Assembly: GCF_032854445.1 (NCBI RefSeq)
Contig: NC_088304.1
Span: forward strand, 27,661,732-27,725,731
Length of the DNA: 64,000 nucleotides
From: Liolophura sinensis
Lineage: Eukaryota; Mollusca; Polyplacophora; Chitonida; Chitonidae
Direction of reading: 5' to 3'
In this document: positions 33,756 to 45,389 of the stretch, piece by piece
Numbering within the stretch: position 1 is the stretch's first letter
How the letters are laid out: each line of letters begins with the position of its first letter
Position numbers and translations under genes: made by a program
Notes under the pieces: generated by a model
What the model saw: only the letters and a program-made list of their open reading frames with translations
Database searches by the model: none
What the model was told of the DNA's origin: nothing

Positions 33756-36700
33756 CTATGAAATCGATATACTTGTTTAATTGACGTTTATTCCTATATA
33801 AAGGATTCACTGCAGCAGCTCAAAAAGCGGTAAGAATGCATGGATTATCTTCTAAGTCTATTACAGAGCGGGGTTTATCATGGCGCCGGGTCATAGTATC
33901 AAGTTCTAACTTAAAAGTATACTTTTCCCTAATTAGATGAGTTGTAAGATTAATTGTGTTCCGTCTTTTTGAAGGCGGCCATTTTTGCACTGCTTGAAAC
34001 AGAAATGGCTTCAAGGAGTGTCCGAAACATAAATGAACAGCAAAAGAAAACGCAAATTGAAAAAAAAAAACACGTTATGACAGTCACAATTTAACATGGT
34101 TCGAAAGGTCATGGTAAAATGACGACGTAATGATTCCTGATGAAGTTGTTCCATATAGTGTGAAGTCCATAGCAAATGTTCACACAAAGACATCAACGGT
34201 GAGGGGAGAAAACAAGAATGTTTTCAAATACATGTAGTTTCTTGGTCGACTGAATATATTATATTCGGTGTATTATATTATCATTATCATTATATTATCA
34301 GTATCACCGACTGACAACCATTATTTACGTTTCTGATCAACGATAAAAAAAAATAATAAAAATCCTGCATTCTCTGTCCAAAGCATCGTAATCTCGCTAA
34401 AAACGTTCAGTATTCACCTTAGAATGTGCATATATACACTTCACGCAAACGATACCTAGCCACACGATTGTAAAGAGTAAAGGCCATTGGAATGTTAACG
34501 GTAACTCTGAAAGCGATGTATCGCCACAACATGGCTGCAATATTGCCGAAGTGGTGCTAAGCCAATAGCATTCATTCGTTTTATATCTCCAAAGGACCGA
34601 TTCAGCCAGCCACCAGTTTTCTGATGAAAGGGAGACAAATCAGTTATCATACAGAAGAGAACCACAAATGACATCAGACTGAACGTGTCGAATCTTAGTG
34701 AGCGGATCAGTGCTACTATGTTTGCGGTCAACCGAGAAACACAGCTTGTGCCCAATGCCAATCTTAATGCATAAAAATTATCATGACATGTTATATGAAT
34801 AGAAATTATATGTTGGAATTTCAAATCAAGATGGAGGTATCTGTCAGGTTTATTTTAAACATTCATTCGTATGCTTCTCAGGCTTACGATGTAATGCAGC
34901 TCTCAAAATTATTTTTAATATTTATGACGACACTGTTTGCTTACACCATGTTGGTCCCAATGAACCACCTCAATTAATTCGTGGCCGCTCCCGAATGCGA
35001 TGCAGAATCTTCCATCTACTAGTTTGCTAGGGAGGCGCAGAAGGCCTACTTCTTGTCAAGACAACATTTATTTATTTATTTATTTATTGATTGATAAGGG
35101 TGGTTTACTTCAGAATTTAGAATGTTTCACGAGTACGACGGTCATCCGCACGTTTGCCAAGAGAGTGTAGGTGTCAGCTTAAATAACATTGAAGGTTAAC
35201 TAACACACGCTGTTGAAGGTGCCGTAAAAATGTGTATAACAAAAGTGACAAGTCTTCAATGTTACGTAAGCAGGAGGTATGCAGCACCTTGATAAAAGTG
35301 GCCTTTGCGAAGCGAACTTACCTATGTAGAGTAAAGTCAATAATCTGCATTGTTCTACCGTTCATGTTTACCTGCTTGCCTTCAATTCGGCACCTAACCT
35401 GCTATTCTCATTACGTACTCCCAGCTTTGTCCGACGCGTATTTACGAAGTGCTGCCTGGTTTGAGGTCAGTCGAGGGTATACACCTGGTTAAAAATATAC
35501 TTCTAGGTGTTGAGTTCAGATCAGGACAAGGTATATACAAGTATACCTGCTGATGGACGGAGAAGGCTCCAGACAGCGATGCGAGCAGCCATCATGATGT
35601 AGTTTCCATGCCATCGGCGTCATCACAAGGTTTACGTATTGGACTACCACGTGGAACCGAGGCACGGAATTTCGTAACAGTGGATGCAGAGAGCACAAGA
35701 TACGAGTTAAACAGTTAAAGTCGGTGAATCGAGACATGCTTGTTATGCATGTTCATACATGCATCTATCATCCTTCGTCTTGTGTGGTCTGAGGGGTAAC
35801 TGTCTAACACAGTGTATACACGCACAAATCCAGATTGTATCTGTGTGGTTCTGTGTTATCATTTGGTGTAGATGTTGATATCAGGTATACCTGAACAGCC
35901 ATGGCCTTCCATTGGCTCGTTAGATTTGTCAGGGGATCTGCTATAGAATCAGGCCCACACATGTCAGCAATGTTAACTTACTTAGTATACAATGAGACTT
36001 CCCAAGTTCTTATGTTTCTAAAGCGATGTCAAGGACTTAATATCTCCAAACTTACTCTGATATACAAGCACGTGCGGCAGAGTGCACAGAAACCAAAATA
36101 GTTCCTGCAACAGTCGCGAAACAAGAAAATCTCCCATCTGTCCATCCACTCTATATTCCTTACCGTACCTATTCCAGATTTATGTATAGCTCTACAGAAA
36201 TAGGATAAATATTGTAACCACAATACATCTGCCAATCATTTACTCATAACATAAAACTACACATACAAATTGAGTAAATGTAGACCAGGCTCGTCTGATA
36301 AATTTCATTTAACATGATTGCAATTTTTTTTTGCTTAAACCATGACCTAGGTGTGCATGTGCCTACATTTACATGAACAGCTGTATGGAACAAAACCATA
36401 ACTGAAAGGTGTAAACTGACAAGACACCAGATTTCCCCGCTTACACCAGTGACTATTTACCAACTATCACACTTTCACCACTATTCTGATTTTATTCTCC
36501 ATGTTGTACTCCATGTTGTATAGCAATTAACGTTTATTTAAATTCTCGTTGCGTCCATAGACCTTTTTCTAATAATGTCAGAGTTCAAATCTAGTTACAT
36601 ATATTGCCAGAGAGCGTCTGCGGTAATACGAGAACAGAGAAGGCTGGCATTTTTGAAAGAAATTATTTGGGATATTCTTTGAAAATAGAGGAAAAATTCG

Positions 36701-36799
36701 ACTGGATTGGCTCTCATCGAGTATTTGCCAAAGCATTCCCGGTATATACTTTAAAATTATCTGTAGTACTTGCTCTATGCACTGGGGAACGTGATTTAT
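33756..36799. other. Intergenic; no gene supported
   Basis: Only short, unrelated open frames. A (TTTA)n run lies at about 35067-35088. Nothing else recognised. Confidence 0.5.
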
Positions 36800-37345
36800 C
36801 TAAATGTGACGGCTTTTAGAAGTAGGAATCGCATCGGATCATACCAAAGACTTTTAAAATAAATTACTTGTTGCTGCCTCACTTGGCGCCCAGTACTGAG
36901 GTCGGTTCACACCTAAGACCTTAAAGAAAGAAGAAGTTGTAACTTCCTCGCCTGGCGATCAGCATTATGAGGGGGTAGTGCAACGACTGGTTGACCCGTA
37001 TCAGTATAATTGCTCGGGCGGGCGGTTTTGCCTAAGGTAAGTCGTCTCAGTGAAGCAGCACTAGATAAAACGGCGGCGGAAATCCGTCCTGCAACAAGGA
37101 GGCACATTACATACACTCTAAGGATTCCTTGTCGTCATATAACTGAAAATTTTTAAGTACGACGTTAAACCCCAAGCACTCACTAACTCAGTACTGAGAG
37201 TTTAGAGCAAGGAAACAGGGCTATTTGTCCCGGTGTCAGTGAAATGTGACTGGGTGGGGTGTCTTCGACGTGATACTGTCGGTGATACTTCAGTGACGGC
37301 AGCACTTTAGCAATATGAACTCGCCCTGCTACAAGAAGACACAGT
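36800..37345 (+). mobile_element. SINE (family 2) split by a later insertion
   Basis: The left part ends GCTGCCTCACTTGGCGCCCA GTACTGAG at 36900. The right part resumes at 37199 with AGTTTAGAGCAAGGAAACAG and runs through the family 2 block. The intervening 36901-37188 is a different SINE. Confidence 0.8.
36901..37188 (+). mobile_element. SINE (family 3) nested in family 2
   Basis: A 288-base insert flanked by the 10-base direct repeat CAGTACTGAG (36891-36900 and 37189-37198). It ends AAGTACGACGTTAAACCCCA AGCACTCACTAACT, a tail style I associate with molluscan SINEs. Confidence 0.82.
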
Positions 37346-38590
37346 ATATATGACATTCAGTGTCAAGTCCGAGGTAAACCTCAAAGCATACATTATACTG
37401 GAGAAAACCGAACCGAGTCCTGCCTTCCACTGAGATGGTCAATCTAACGTACATACGTCAACCCACTTGACGCTAACATGGAGTTATTTGAACCGCGTAA
37501 CATCAACCTAAGTAACCCTAGCATATGCTACGAACATAGTCTTTAAGTGTAACCGGATCATTGAGTTACTGCACTCACAGCAATGTGCCCGATCGAATGC
37601 TGGAATGCCATCAGGTTTATCAGCCCTAGCCTCTGCGCAAAATCCAGGTTACGTTATACCAAGTATTCACCAATCTAACATGTTTATCCACCAGAAGAAA
37701 ATCGTTTCCGGACAATAAATGTTCTATGTGAAGTCCAACGGTTAGTTATACATCTTGATTTTTTTGCAAGGCGTACCGAATGGGCCAAACGATGAAGTGT
37801 AATGCTGGTAGTTACGTTGCTGACCATTAGGTCGCTGGTTCGAAACCCGGGATAGCCAGATCACTAAGTGTTATGCGTCTCCTGCTATTTGTATATAGAC
37901 CTGACTAAACCCAATACAGGACGGGTTGTATCAATATAATAGTACCGCTACCAAATTGCCAATGTTTATGCCAGATCCCAGTGAGGCTGTGAAATCAGTT
38001 ATTCTGGCTGCCCGCTGAAGCACTGCGCGTAAATACGCTAAGGTATTAGCCATAAGATGATACGTCTATAGCTGTCTAGACACGGGTTTACTATCCGCCA
38101 CTTCCGGTGGCTTGGGTTAAACGTTTTCCTCAACTCCAGCGGGAATTACATATACACTTGGCTCATTCTAAATTTGAGTGTACCCAGCTGGCGATTTAAT
38201 CGTATCGATTTCGATCTGAAAAAAATTTTGTGTAATCTACTTTTGCCAGACACAAGAATTGTATAACAGCTAAGAATATTGTCTGTGATAATTACCAGTA
38301 AACTCCAGTAAATCCGCACTGATGAGACTGTAGGATATTAATTTCTTTCAAAACTTTATTACGTTTCCTTATTGATGTTCTTTGCGTATTTTGTCGATAT
38401 GTTTATACTTGAATCGCAATAAAGCAAATAATATTATTAAATGCTTAAGTCTAAGAGAATTTGTGGAAAACAAGATAATTTTATCATGCCAGTATCTCTG
38501 TTGATTTATTGATTGCCATTTTTTTCTAAATTAGTTCAGCTTGTTTATTTTATTTTGTAATTAGGGAATTCAATGATTAATAACATAACC
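37346..38590. other. Intergenic; one possible SINE head
   Basis: Apart from the tRNA-like head at 37775-37870 I see no feature. Confidence 0.45.
37775..37870 (+). mobile_element. tRNA-like SINE head, uncertain
   Basis: Contains CTGGTTCGAAACCCGGGATA, a good B-box/T-arm match, with a weak upstream A-box-like segment. It does not fold as a complete tRNA by eye, so it is probably a SINE head. Confidence 0.35.
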
Positions 38591-38794
38591 TGATTGATTC
38601 ATATATTTACCGATTTACCCATTGATCACTTATTATCTCACTGATTGATTCATATATTTACCGATTTACCCATTGATCACTTATTATCTCACTGATTGAT
38701 TCATATATTTACCGATTTACCCATTGATCACTTATTATCTCACTGATTGATTCATACATTTGCCGATTTACCCATTGATCACTTATTATCTCAC
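38591..38794. repeat. 51-base tandem repeat, four exact-length units
   Basis: Units start at 38591, 38642, 38693 and 38744 (TGATTGATTCATATATTTAC, then CGATTTACCCATTGATCACT, then TATTATCTCAC). The first three are identical and the fourth differs at two bases. A diffuse ACTCATTC-rich stretch continues to about 38840. Confidence 0.96.
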
Positions 38795-38840
38795 TGAATC
38801 ACTCATTCATTCTTACTGACTCGGTCTCATTCATTCACTC

Positions 38841-39807
38841 ATTTGCATATAGTTTTTCATTAGGCTAAGTTCATTCCTGTTTTATGTTGTAGGCTAGCGC
38901 ATATTTGTTTTGCGTGGTCTAAGTAAATATTTTAGATCACACTCAGCTGGTTGAGTTGTCTGTAGATAATTCACTGTGAGCTGTCGGATATCGTGACGTG
39001 CTCCACACCTCTCAGGACAAATTGAGTCATAGTCGAAATAATACAGAGACCGACATGTGTCAGTAGGCCATGAATCACTGCCAAATACCTCTTGTTTCGC
39101 GAGAGAAAATAGGCCTTAAAAACTCTGCGAAAGTCATCACTGCCGCGCTGGAAAATCGATCAGTTTACAAATGAGATTATCTACAGGCCAGACATGACAT
39201 GGACCCATTGTTTATCACCCAGAATAACGTAGGCCTCTTGGCAAGAATGTCATCGTAAACATCTCTGGGTTCATTTCGACCAGGGACGCAATCAACTTGG
39301 TGTCCTGTTAAATCTAGATTATTCCAATATCTGTGTCCAAAAATGGGATTTCTATTCCCTTGTAGGAGGAAATGCCTCATTTGTTACGACATTGGTTTTG
39401 AGAGAAGGCAAATCCGAACTGGAACAGCTCAGTGCTGTAAACCTGACACATCGTAAAACATCCCGACTATGTGTGCAGACTTTGAAAATGTGTTTATATC
39501 AATACTGACGGCCACGAGGGAGTCTGGCGTAAAATCTACAGTATATCTATCAAAGCTAGTTATATTTGCGATCAACCTGAGTATTCCCGAGTAGGAGGCA
39601 GTTGAAATGATCAGAACCGTTAGCTTCAGATCGAGGCAATCGTCAAAAAACAGATCATATAAGTACGTGTTAGACTGACTGATTATGACAGTGGCCGACT
39701 GGCGTGCATGAAATGATGATTTTTCATTATGGAAAGAAGAAGGGCTTATGGCGCATGGCTACTGTTACATGATGTCTTACCAAATAAATGTAGCAAATTA
39801 TAATGAG
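38841..39807. other. Intergenic; nothing recognised
   Basis: No coding exon or repeat family identified. Confidence 0.45.
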
Positions 39808-40084
39808 GATCAACCGCGGCTAAGTGATTAGTGTGCTAGCGCAGCACAATGACCCAGAAGCCTCTCACCAATGTGACCGTCGTGAGTCCTGTTAACTTCC
39901 TCTCCGGTCGTATAAGTAGGAAGGTTTGTCCGACCGGACGTGGTAAGGCCTTCCACCAACCTGCGGATTGTCCTGGGTTTCCTTTTGGGCTTTCCCCGGT
40001 TTCCTCCCACCATAATGCTGTCCATCGTTATATAAGTGAAATATTCTTGAGTGCGGCGTCACACCCCAATCAAATAAATAAATA
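39808..40084 (+). mobile_element. SINE (family 1), near full length
   Basis: It has a degenerate tRNA-like head (CCGCGGCTAAGTGATTAGTG), GCGCAGCACAATGACCCAGA, the CTCCGGTCG body, CCACCATAATGCTG and a CAAATAAATAAAT tail. It is the same family as 49237-49499 but more diverged. Confidence 0.85.
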
Positions 40085-40250
40085 TTAGCAAGAATGGGGT
40101 TCATTGACTTGGCCTTTGAGTTCGTAGGTTCGAATCCAGCAAATGGATTGTCAGGTAGAGTGGTTTTCACCGTGTATTCCGCTTGATTTTCTCCGCCCAT
40201 AAACTTGACCATGGATGTATAAGTGAAAACTTTTTGTTTCGGTAGTGTTA
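40085..40250 (+). mobile_element. Possible tRNA-derived SINE
   Basis: Directly follows the 39808-40084 SINE. It has a B-box-like GGTTCGAATCCAGC and GTATAAGTGAAAACTTTTTG near its end, similar to the 3' region of the other SINEs. The limits are uncertain. Confidence 0.5.
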
Positions 40251-40994
40251 ATATTGTTTCTACATGTAGACCCCAACATTTTGGCACTATTTTTCATCAT
40301 GCTTTGACTTACATTTTCGATACCCACAACCCTATATGTTCCTCTTAAATACTTTTATATATGTACATGTATTTGCTGAAACATCTCAACTTTAGAAAAA
40401 CAAGGGCAAAGATCAATCATGACATGCCTCATAGGAGCCATTACAAGATCCGTTAACTCATTCCAAGCACTTGTAACACTTGCTCTTGTAACACAAGAAT
40501 AATACGTTTATGGAACACTTTTCTTGAGGTTTCGACGCCCTGACAAGATAACATAATTGAAAACTTTTTTTGTATTTGGTTTGAAGCTTTAGTTTCCCTT
40601 TGAAACGTCTTTTTCAAATTGGCTGTTTTGAATTGAAACACTTGTCTCCCGCAGTAAAACTCATTACTTTCTGATTCTTTGATGTCTGAGTACAGCGAAG
40701 TGTTTCAGTGGTGTGATACAAGGGGACAGTACTCGTGTCAGTCATCTTGGTGTATGCTGGTGACAGTTTCCTATTACAATTAATCGGATAACTGTCGGAG
40801 CAGAATGTATCACGAAAGTTAGTAGTAAACACCTTGCACATTATTGTGTATTATCATAATGATACACTATGGTACAAATTCTTTAGCGGTTGGGTTCATA
40901 AACACTCGGAATTCCAAGTCTGCTGGTGAACTTACTGGACTCTTGCTGTAATGCAGGGAATTGCTAACCTAACTGTCTCAGACGCGTACAACGT

Positions 40995-41215
40995 TCGTTG
41001 GCTATGGCCGTCGTGCCCTTGAACAATAAGGTCGCAGGTTCGAATCCAGCTCTTGTTGCTTAGGCTGTGGCTTGAGTCGAGAAATTTGCCATATACCTTG
41101 CGATGGCGGCGGTTTATGCCAGGCACTCCGGCTTCTTCCATCTATATAAACTCATCACCAGCACACAATGTAAGTGAAAGGTTCTTGAGAACGGCGTTAA
41201 ATAATGTCGATTATG
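40995..41215 (+). mobile_element. tRNA-derived SINE, uncertain family
   Basis: Has GGCTATGGCCGTCGTGCCCT and the B-box-like GGTTCGAATCCAGCTC at its start. The end, GTAAGTGAAAGGTTCTTGAG AACGGCGTTAAATAATG, resembles the family 1 3' end. The middle is diverged. Confidence 0.6.
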
Positions 41216-42916
41216 CACAGCTGTGTTTCCTACAGCAGTTTGTTGGTGAAAATATACTACTGGCCCTTTTCACAAGAGGCTCATGTCATTCCGGACAGGT
41301 AAAAAAAGTTGACCACTAATACCGGAGAAATTCTTCATTCGATGAGTGCTTAGCTTTGTTCTGCACAATCAATTCGCTGACATGTAATAGAGCAACAGCT
41401 CTTCCGGAAATGTTCCCACAAAGGAGCTTGCAACTTGAGTGAAAAGAAATGGATGCTCAATGAAATTTTCATTTGATGAAGCTTGCTTTTTTCTTGGCAG
41501 GCTTTTATGATAACATAAAATCAGCGTTCAGAGATAGAGTTTCATAACACTGACATAACTGACTGGGATTCATTTGCGAAGCTGACATCACCATTTACCG
41601 TAACTTGGCGACACGTTCATTTGGAACATCGACTATCGCGATTCCAAGAACAGTGGCCTACTGAAGTGTTATGCAGAGATTCAGTCTGGCTTATAATATG
41701 ATGAATTGAGATGGTAACTTCGATCATGCATATTACGTAAACGTTTTCCTTCACTTAGGCTATCCAGAATTCAGCTTACACATATTTACATCAAGGAAGG
41801 CTGGGTATAGATTTTATGTCAGGGGAATGCCAGCGTTGATTGTAGACTATCCCAGAACAGTGGACTGGCCAGCAGCACAAAACAGCAAATCACAGGCGAC
41901 ATTGATGCAATCATGCGATAAAATAGTTATTCCTTGACTGTCGCTGTTTCTCTGGCTTATTACCCCTCCCCCACGGAGCTAGAAGTAGAGGGCCCCTAAT
42001 TCTGCCGTGAAGTCAAGCGATTAGCCGGCACTGTGGTCATCATTAAACAATTTCACGGACTAGTGATATCCGGTGGCTATGTCATTCCCTGGAGAGAGAC
42101 ACACTCAGTGTGCAGGTCCAGCTGTGCTGGACCTCTCAGGTTACCAGCAACCGGGGCTATCAGGACGATGGTGGTCCAGGATCAGGGAGTGGTTGGAACG
42201 TTAGAGTGCCCACAACCCGCCGCTGTGATTCCTGTCACTTTCTAAAAGGTCTGATAAAGCCTAGCAGGTCGCTAAACATGTGTTTGACCACCATTCGAGA
42301 GTCTTGAACTGAGATCAAGATGCCAAAAGAAAACAGTCGCAATGTGTTTGGTGAAAATGGCCGGGCATTATAGGAAACGTTCTGTCCAAATGGCGTTGTT
42401 GTTCTATAGATGTGGTTGTCGTTATTAAAGAACACCAAGTTTCATTCATGCATATAAACAACTCTAGACTTATCTCAAACCCTACACCAGCATATAAGCA
42501 GATGGTATGATGGTTCTAAATTGGTTCTAATCAAATTTAAATAATGCAGATGTCATGCATTGTTGGACGTATCGGTGATTTAAATGCATTTTAACTATGC
42601 ATTATTCAAGACATGACGATTGCAATACCATGCTTAAAAATGTATATTTAACAAAGAAACAAAGTCGTATGACGTAACATTGTAAAGGATTTGGTGAGAC
42701 TGAAATGAAACCAAATGAAACATACAGCTCTGTACCGTACTTGGTTTTTATTGAATAACGGAATACAATACCCTTTCTTTGTGCCATACTTACAACATTG
42801 TAGTCGCTAAACCAAGGTTTAGGTCATAGTTACATGCGATGTGTGTGTATATAATAGGTAAATCAGGTAATGACATTTCGGTGAATATACTGATCCATGC
42901 TGGCAAAGCAGGATCA
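41216..42916. other. Intergenic; nothing recognised
   Basis: Short open frames only, no domain, no clear repeat. Confidence 0.45.
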
Positions 42917-43031
42917 CCACTCACACACACATACACACGCACGCACACACACGCACGCACACACACGCACGCACACACACGTACACACGCACGCACACAC
43001 ACAAACACACACACACACACACACACACACA
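42917..43031. repeat. CA/CGCA microsatellite
   Basis: A compound (CA)n array with interspersed CGCACG units. The open frames on both strands here (poly-Thr/His and poly-Val/Cys) are repeat artefacts. Confidence 0.96.
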
Positions 43032-45110
43032 TGTTCGATGTGTGTTGTTTGTTTACTGTCTGTGATGTGTTATAGGTTGTCATGACCGATCGGTGCAAGA
43101 GGAGTCTTGATTGGCATCGTTAATACCACTATAGGGCTGCTGTAAACATGACATTCCGAAAATAGGATCACAGAGATGTCAGAAGTGGGATTTAGTACGT
43201 TGTTGACGTTAATTCATGTAACAACACTCCGTCTTGGAATCTAATAATTCGCACATCCTGGGAGAATACCAGATTAATTTAGAGCACCGTTGCCCATTTC
43301 AGCACCCGTCACCCAATCTAATACTCTCAAATTCGCCCCTGTGTTCTCCATGGTCCGATTGCATAGGAGACACGTCCAAGAGCTGATCACGAACGTTATT
43401 CACTTAAACTAAGGCGGGAGGGAAGAATTACGTGTCTGTTTGGTCAGCGTAGACTTCAATTAGGCTTCTTAATAAAGTTACACTGGTCAGCGTCCAGTCC
43501 TATCTATAGGGACGCAGGGTGGCCAGTGTGGGCTGGCTAAGGAAACAGTAATGGTGCACCCTGGAGATTAATTATCCCCGACCCTGAGGACTTTTACACT
43601 GGACATGATGTTGAGTGACGAATCTTACCAGTGCAAACGTTTACACTGGTCAGCTGGTCAGTGCCATGGAAGGGCTGGTTGTGTTTGCAGAGCGATGACC
43701 GCTGACCGATGGACAGTTATCCCGCTGAGTGTGATCGAGTTGAGAAACAGTCCTATGCCTCCATGCGAGATGGATAGGAGGCGTTGACAGGCATGATCCG
43801 CGATGGGCAGAGTCTGGGAGAGGAAGGTAAACCGAAAGCCTGTTTTTCATACTGGGTTGCCACAACACTGGAAGACATAAGAGCCTAGCTGGTTGGCCGA
43901 GAGTCATCTAGTGGGATGTATCTAGTCAGTTTGTCCAAACAACGGACCGAGGATGGATTTATCTCATGCGACGACCAGGCACTTGCCAGCAATCTGTTCG
44001 GTTTCCACACATAATTCTTGGTAAAGTCAAATGTCAGGGACATTCAACTTGACCAGTGTTATCTCGGCCGGCCCATCCATCAATCAGCCCGTATAAGTCT
44101 GTCTACTGTCCGGCATAAACAATTCCTGGTATCAGATCAAAGAGACATAGAACTTATAAGCGATCGGAAAAGTAGACAATGGTGATGAATTTACAACCGA
44201 TATGGCGTGTTGTATAGGGACGAAAACTGACTAAAGCAGTCACCAAAGGGCATCAATTGTCCAATTGTACAATAAACCATGCAGTCTCTGTTGTACATGT
44301 ATCGTTAATCCTACAGATCCAATTTCTCACAAGTTTGTGGTTCTGAGCAACCACATTATTTCGTGGCATGTGAGAACAAAGATGTAAACTGTTCACACAC
44401 ATTTGGCATACACAGTTTCTTAAAGGTGATGAAGTAAGTCGTCAAGCCTTTTGGCTCATTCGACTAAGGCGTTGATCTTGGTGCAATTCATCGGCCTCTG
44501 ACCAGTGAGGGTCTGAAGTGGATTGTTGTTTGTTTGTGATATCGTTTTATTCAGTCAATTGCAACAACACTTGGATTATCTTTTACGCGTTTCCAATCTG
44601 CTCTACGATTACAATTCTTTGTCATCGCTCGCCGCGATATGGCTGTTATATTGAAGAAGTGGCGTTTCTTCATCAGAAGTGAAATCAGAACGAAACTTAC
44701 TTGTTCCACCACATCGATGGAAACCTAAGAGTTGACACGCTAAATCTAATTCTACTGAATTAGTTATTATTCTTCTGCGTTTTTCTCCATGTTTATATAT
44801 CATACTCAACTACAACCAACAAAGAATTGTATTAATTTGACAAAGGCGACATTTGCGGTAAACAGTAAGGACTGATGTCAAATCAGCCTTACATCAATTA
44901 TGGACGGGTTGGTTAAGCATTTGCTAACGTAAATGGTACACCTGGTATGCAAGTATTGCTAAATAAGAAAAATGACGTCTCTTTAATCCTAAAGACTTCT
45001 TTCCCGTTTCATCTTGTGTTGCAAAAGGATTTAAATGTTGAGTAGTAGCAAACGCATAAACACCTAAGTTACTTGACATTTGTTGGATATATGATATAAT
45101 GATTAGCACT
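43032..45110. other. Intergenic; no gene supported
   Basis: Includes repeated TTACACTGGTCAG motifs near 43480 and 43640. Otherwise unrecognised. Confidence 0.45.
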
Positions 45111-45389
45111 GGGTGGCGTCCATGGCCGAAGGGTCAGCGTGCTAGCGCAGCGCAATGATTCAGGAGCCTCTCATGCCCCAATGCGATTGCTAAAAGTTCA
45201 AGTCCAGCTCATGTTGGCTGCTTTTCTGAGTGCATATGTCGGAAGGCTTTCCAGCAACCTACGAATGATCATTGATTTCCTCCGGGCTCTACCCGGTTCA
45301 CTCCCACTAATAATGCTAGACCCCCAGGTGCAATGTTCTTCAGCATACAGAGTGAAACACCCCTTAAATAAATAAATAAATAAATAAAT
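45111..45389 (+). mobile_element. SINE (family 1), full length, diverged
   Basis: Head GCGTCCATGGCCGAAGGGTC, CTAGCGCAGCGCAATGATTC, a diverged body and a (AAAT)n tail. TGATTAG occurs at 45100-45106 and again at 45391-45397, a possible short target-site duplication. Confidence 0.82.

Noticed and set aside
42790-43098. Poly-Thr/His and poly-Val/Cys open frames
   Set aside because: These are translations of the CA/CGCA microsatellite.
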